Below, piece by piece: positions 45,065 to 46,234 of a stretch of DNA of 46,234 nt. This stretch comes from Proteobacteria bacterium UBA2383. GTDB taxonomy: Bacteria; Pseudomonadota; Gammaproteobacteria; Competibacterales; Competibacteraceae. Within the stretch, counting starts at the first letter, position 1. Every line of letters begins with the position of its first letter. The translations under genes and the position numbers were made by a program. The notes beneath the pieces are model-generated. The model searched no databases. It was not told where the DNA came from and saw only the letters and a program-made list of their open reading frames with translations. The stretch spans positions 1 through 46,234 of the forward strand of contig DDST01000087.1 of NCBI GenBank assembly GCA_002343485.1. Reading direction: 5' to 3'.

Positions 45065-46234
45065 AAATTGGCGTGGCAGGCCTGCTCATTGCGATTATCT
45101 GTCTTTCTCCTCTGACGATTGAGCTTGCCACCGCAAATTCTGAGTGTTCAACCGATCAACAATTTTACGGTTCACCTACTAACCTCAGAGGTAAAAGAGA
45201 AGGAATTATATCTAATCGTCATCAGGAACATTTTTGGATAACCGCTGATGGCGTTTTTCATGTGCTCATTAATAACGGAAAAAAGCAAAATGCCCTACAG
45301 CTTTTTTCCAGTATTGATGGCATTGATTGGTTCCTGCAAATCACTTTCAGCAATACGAATCACCGGAGCCATCCGGATGGCTTTCTTAAAGATGATATCC
45401 TTTGGATCGTCTACCCTTCATCAGACGATGAGATTTTTCTTTATAAATTATCATACTCTTTCCAAACTAAATCCTGGTGGTCAAAAACTGATACGGTCAA
45501 AGTCTATCAACAAGCTGGTTATGTTCCTGATAGACCTACTCTCGCTTTGGATCGATGGGATCAAACCTGGGTCGCCTTCTCTGAATTAGATCAGAAAACC
45601 AACCAAACGTTAATCAAAGTAATTAAATTAGCCGGTAATATGGGAGGTCTAAATTGTTGCGAGGTTGTGCCGACCACTTTTTCTATATCTACCAGTTCGA
45701 TAAAAAGTGCTAGGATCTTAGCACTTAAAGATAAAATCGTTTTGATTTACACAGATAAAATCAACGATGGCAAAAAAAATGAAGATTATGGCTATAGCTT
45801 AAATTGGGCATATATGCCATTACCTTATCTTAGTAATTCCGAATGGATAACTGGTGGGGAACTGTTTCAGTACAAGTCTGATGAAAATGATCCGCATGGT
45901 ACACACTTTAATGTAGCCAAAGACTCTTTTGATAATATCCATATTGTTACTCGTGCTGAAAAAAGAATTATTTATTTATCCATTAAAAATGGCAACTCTA
46001 TACAAATTGATCAGGCACGCTCAATAACTACCGAATCCAGTCCCCCTTATATGCAAATATCTATTTCAGAGAATAACGAGATTTATGTTATCTATCCAGT
46101 CAGATGCATGCGCCATGAACAATTAAATTTTAATGTTAAGGTGCTGAAAAGCTATGATCTTGGTGAAACATTCCAAGGAATTGCCATACTGGAGTTAGAC
46201 CATAAAAGCCATCCAGGAAATCCCCGTCTTGAAG
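45061..46234 (+). CDS. Secreted protein of unknown function, cut by the window end
   Basis: A frame opens at GTG 45061, overlapping the esterase stop by GTGA, and stays open through the last base (391 codons visible). The first 25-30 residues form a signal peptide: MKIGVAGLLIAIICLSPL, then a cleavage region near ATA-NS. The mature part is rich in Asn, Ile, Lys, Ser and Trp, with recurring short beta patterns (for example VLIYTDKIND, NIHIVTRAEK, EIYVIYPVRC) suggestive of a propeller or sialidase-like repeat protein; no motif gives a function. It is AT-richer than the genes to its left, pointing to a different history. C-terminus lies outside the window. Confidence 0.75.
   Translation, partial: MKIGVAGLLIAIICLSPLTIELATANSECSTDQQFYGSPTNLRGKREGIISNRHQEHFWITADGVFHVLINNGKKQNALQLFSSIDGIDWFLQITFSNTNHRSHPDGFLKDDILWIVYPSSDDEIFLYKLSYSFQTKSWWSKTDTVKVYQQAGYVPDRPTLALDRWDQTWVAFSELDQKTNQTLIKVIKLAGNMGGLNCCEVVPTTFSISTSSIKSARILALKDKIVLIYTDKINDGKKNEDYGYSLNWAYMPLPYLSNSEWITGGELFQYKSDENDPHGTHFNVAKDSFDNIHIVTRAEKRIIYLSIKNGNSIQIDQARSITTESSPPYMQISISENNEIYVIYPVRCMRHEQLNFNVKVLKSYDLGETFQGIAILELDHKSHPGNPRLE

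Noticed and set aside
1..46234. tRNA, rRNA, CRISPR arrays, insertion sequences, integrases and prophage genes
   Set aside because: Looked for by eye in gaps and frames; nothing with the needed structure or motifs was found.

Overview
The window looks like a chromosomal segment of a moderately GC-rich gammaproteobacterium. Evidence is the gene content (hemCDXY operon with the gamma-type HemX/HemY pair, YheS-type ABC-F ATPase, FbaA-type class II aldolase, YaiI, gltBD, UbiD) and remnants of gene orders known from Pseudomonas: aroK-aroB near gltB-gltD-hemE, and argH divergent from hemC. A relative of the Competibacter/Thiotrichales-type lineages is a guess from overall protein flavour only. No rRNA, tRNA, CRISPR array, transposase or integrase was seen.

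Layout. Positions 1-3.9 kb form a defence-like edge: a large SIR2-NACHT-HEAT protein followed by a convergent VapBC toxin-antitoxin pair with a palindromic operator. 3.9-9.8 kb carries yheS (ABC-F), moeB, two polar amino-acid ABC permeases without ATPase or binding protein, and class II fructose-bisphosphate aldolase. 9.9-11.2 kb is a tail-anchored coiled-coil protein with 35-residue repeats. 11.3-12.9 kb is aroK-aroB; 13-15.3 kb holds a CBS-domain protein, a Nudix hydrolase and hemE on the other strand. 15.6-22.9 kb is gltD and gltB, but the two are separated by about 1.35 kb holding an AT-richer restriction-modification pair: an MT-A70 methyltransferase and a BglII-like endonuclease whose C-terminus is frameshifted. 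23.2-25.8 kb has a CheZ-like small protein, yaiI and argH. 25.8-27.5 kb is a class 3 lipase plus a periplasmic DUF6795-like protein, lying between argH and hemC, where Pseudomonas has algZ-algR. 27.8-32.4 kb is hemC-hemD-hemX-hemY. 32.5-35.1 kb is an NAD(P)H-type iron-sulfur flavin reductase and ubiD. 35.3-38.4 kb is a TRAP transporter (dctQ-dctM on +, dctP on -) of the 2-oxoacid TakP type.

From 38.7 kb to the right edge runs a tightly packed one-strand cluster: alkaline-phosphatase-superfamily phosphodiesterase, alpha/beta hydrolase, beta-propeller-like protein, sulfotransferase, an EF-hand lipoprotein esterase, and a secreted protein that runs off the window. Stops and starts touch or overlap (TAATG, GTGA, a 68-nt overlap). 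I do not recognise this combination as a described pathway; it is my best candidate for an undescribed system, probably acting on an extracellular or envelope sulfated/phosphorylated molecule (inference). The other candidates are the SIR2-NACHT-HEAT protein, the split gltBD operon with its decaying restriction system, and the lipase/DUF6795 effector-immunity-like pair.
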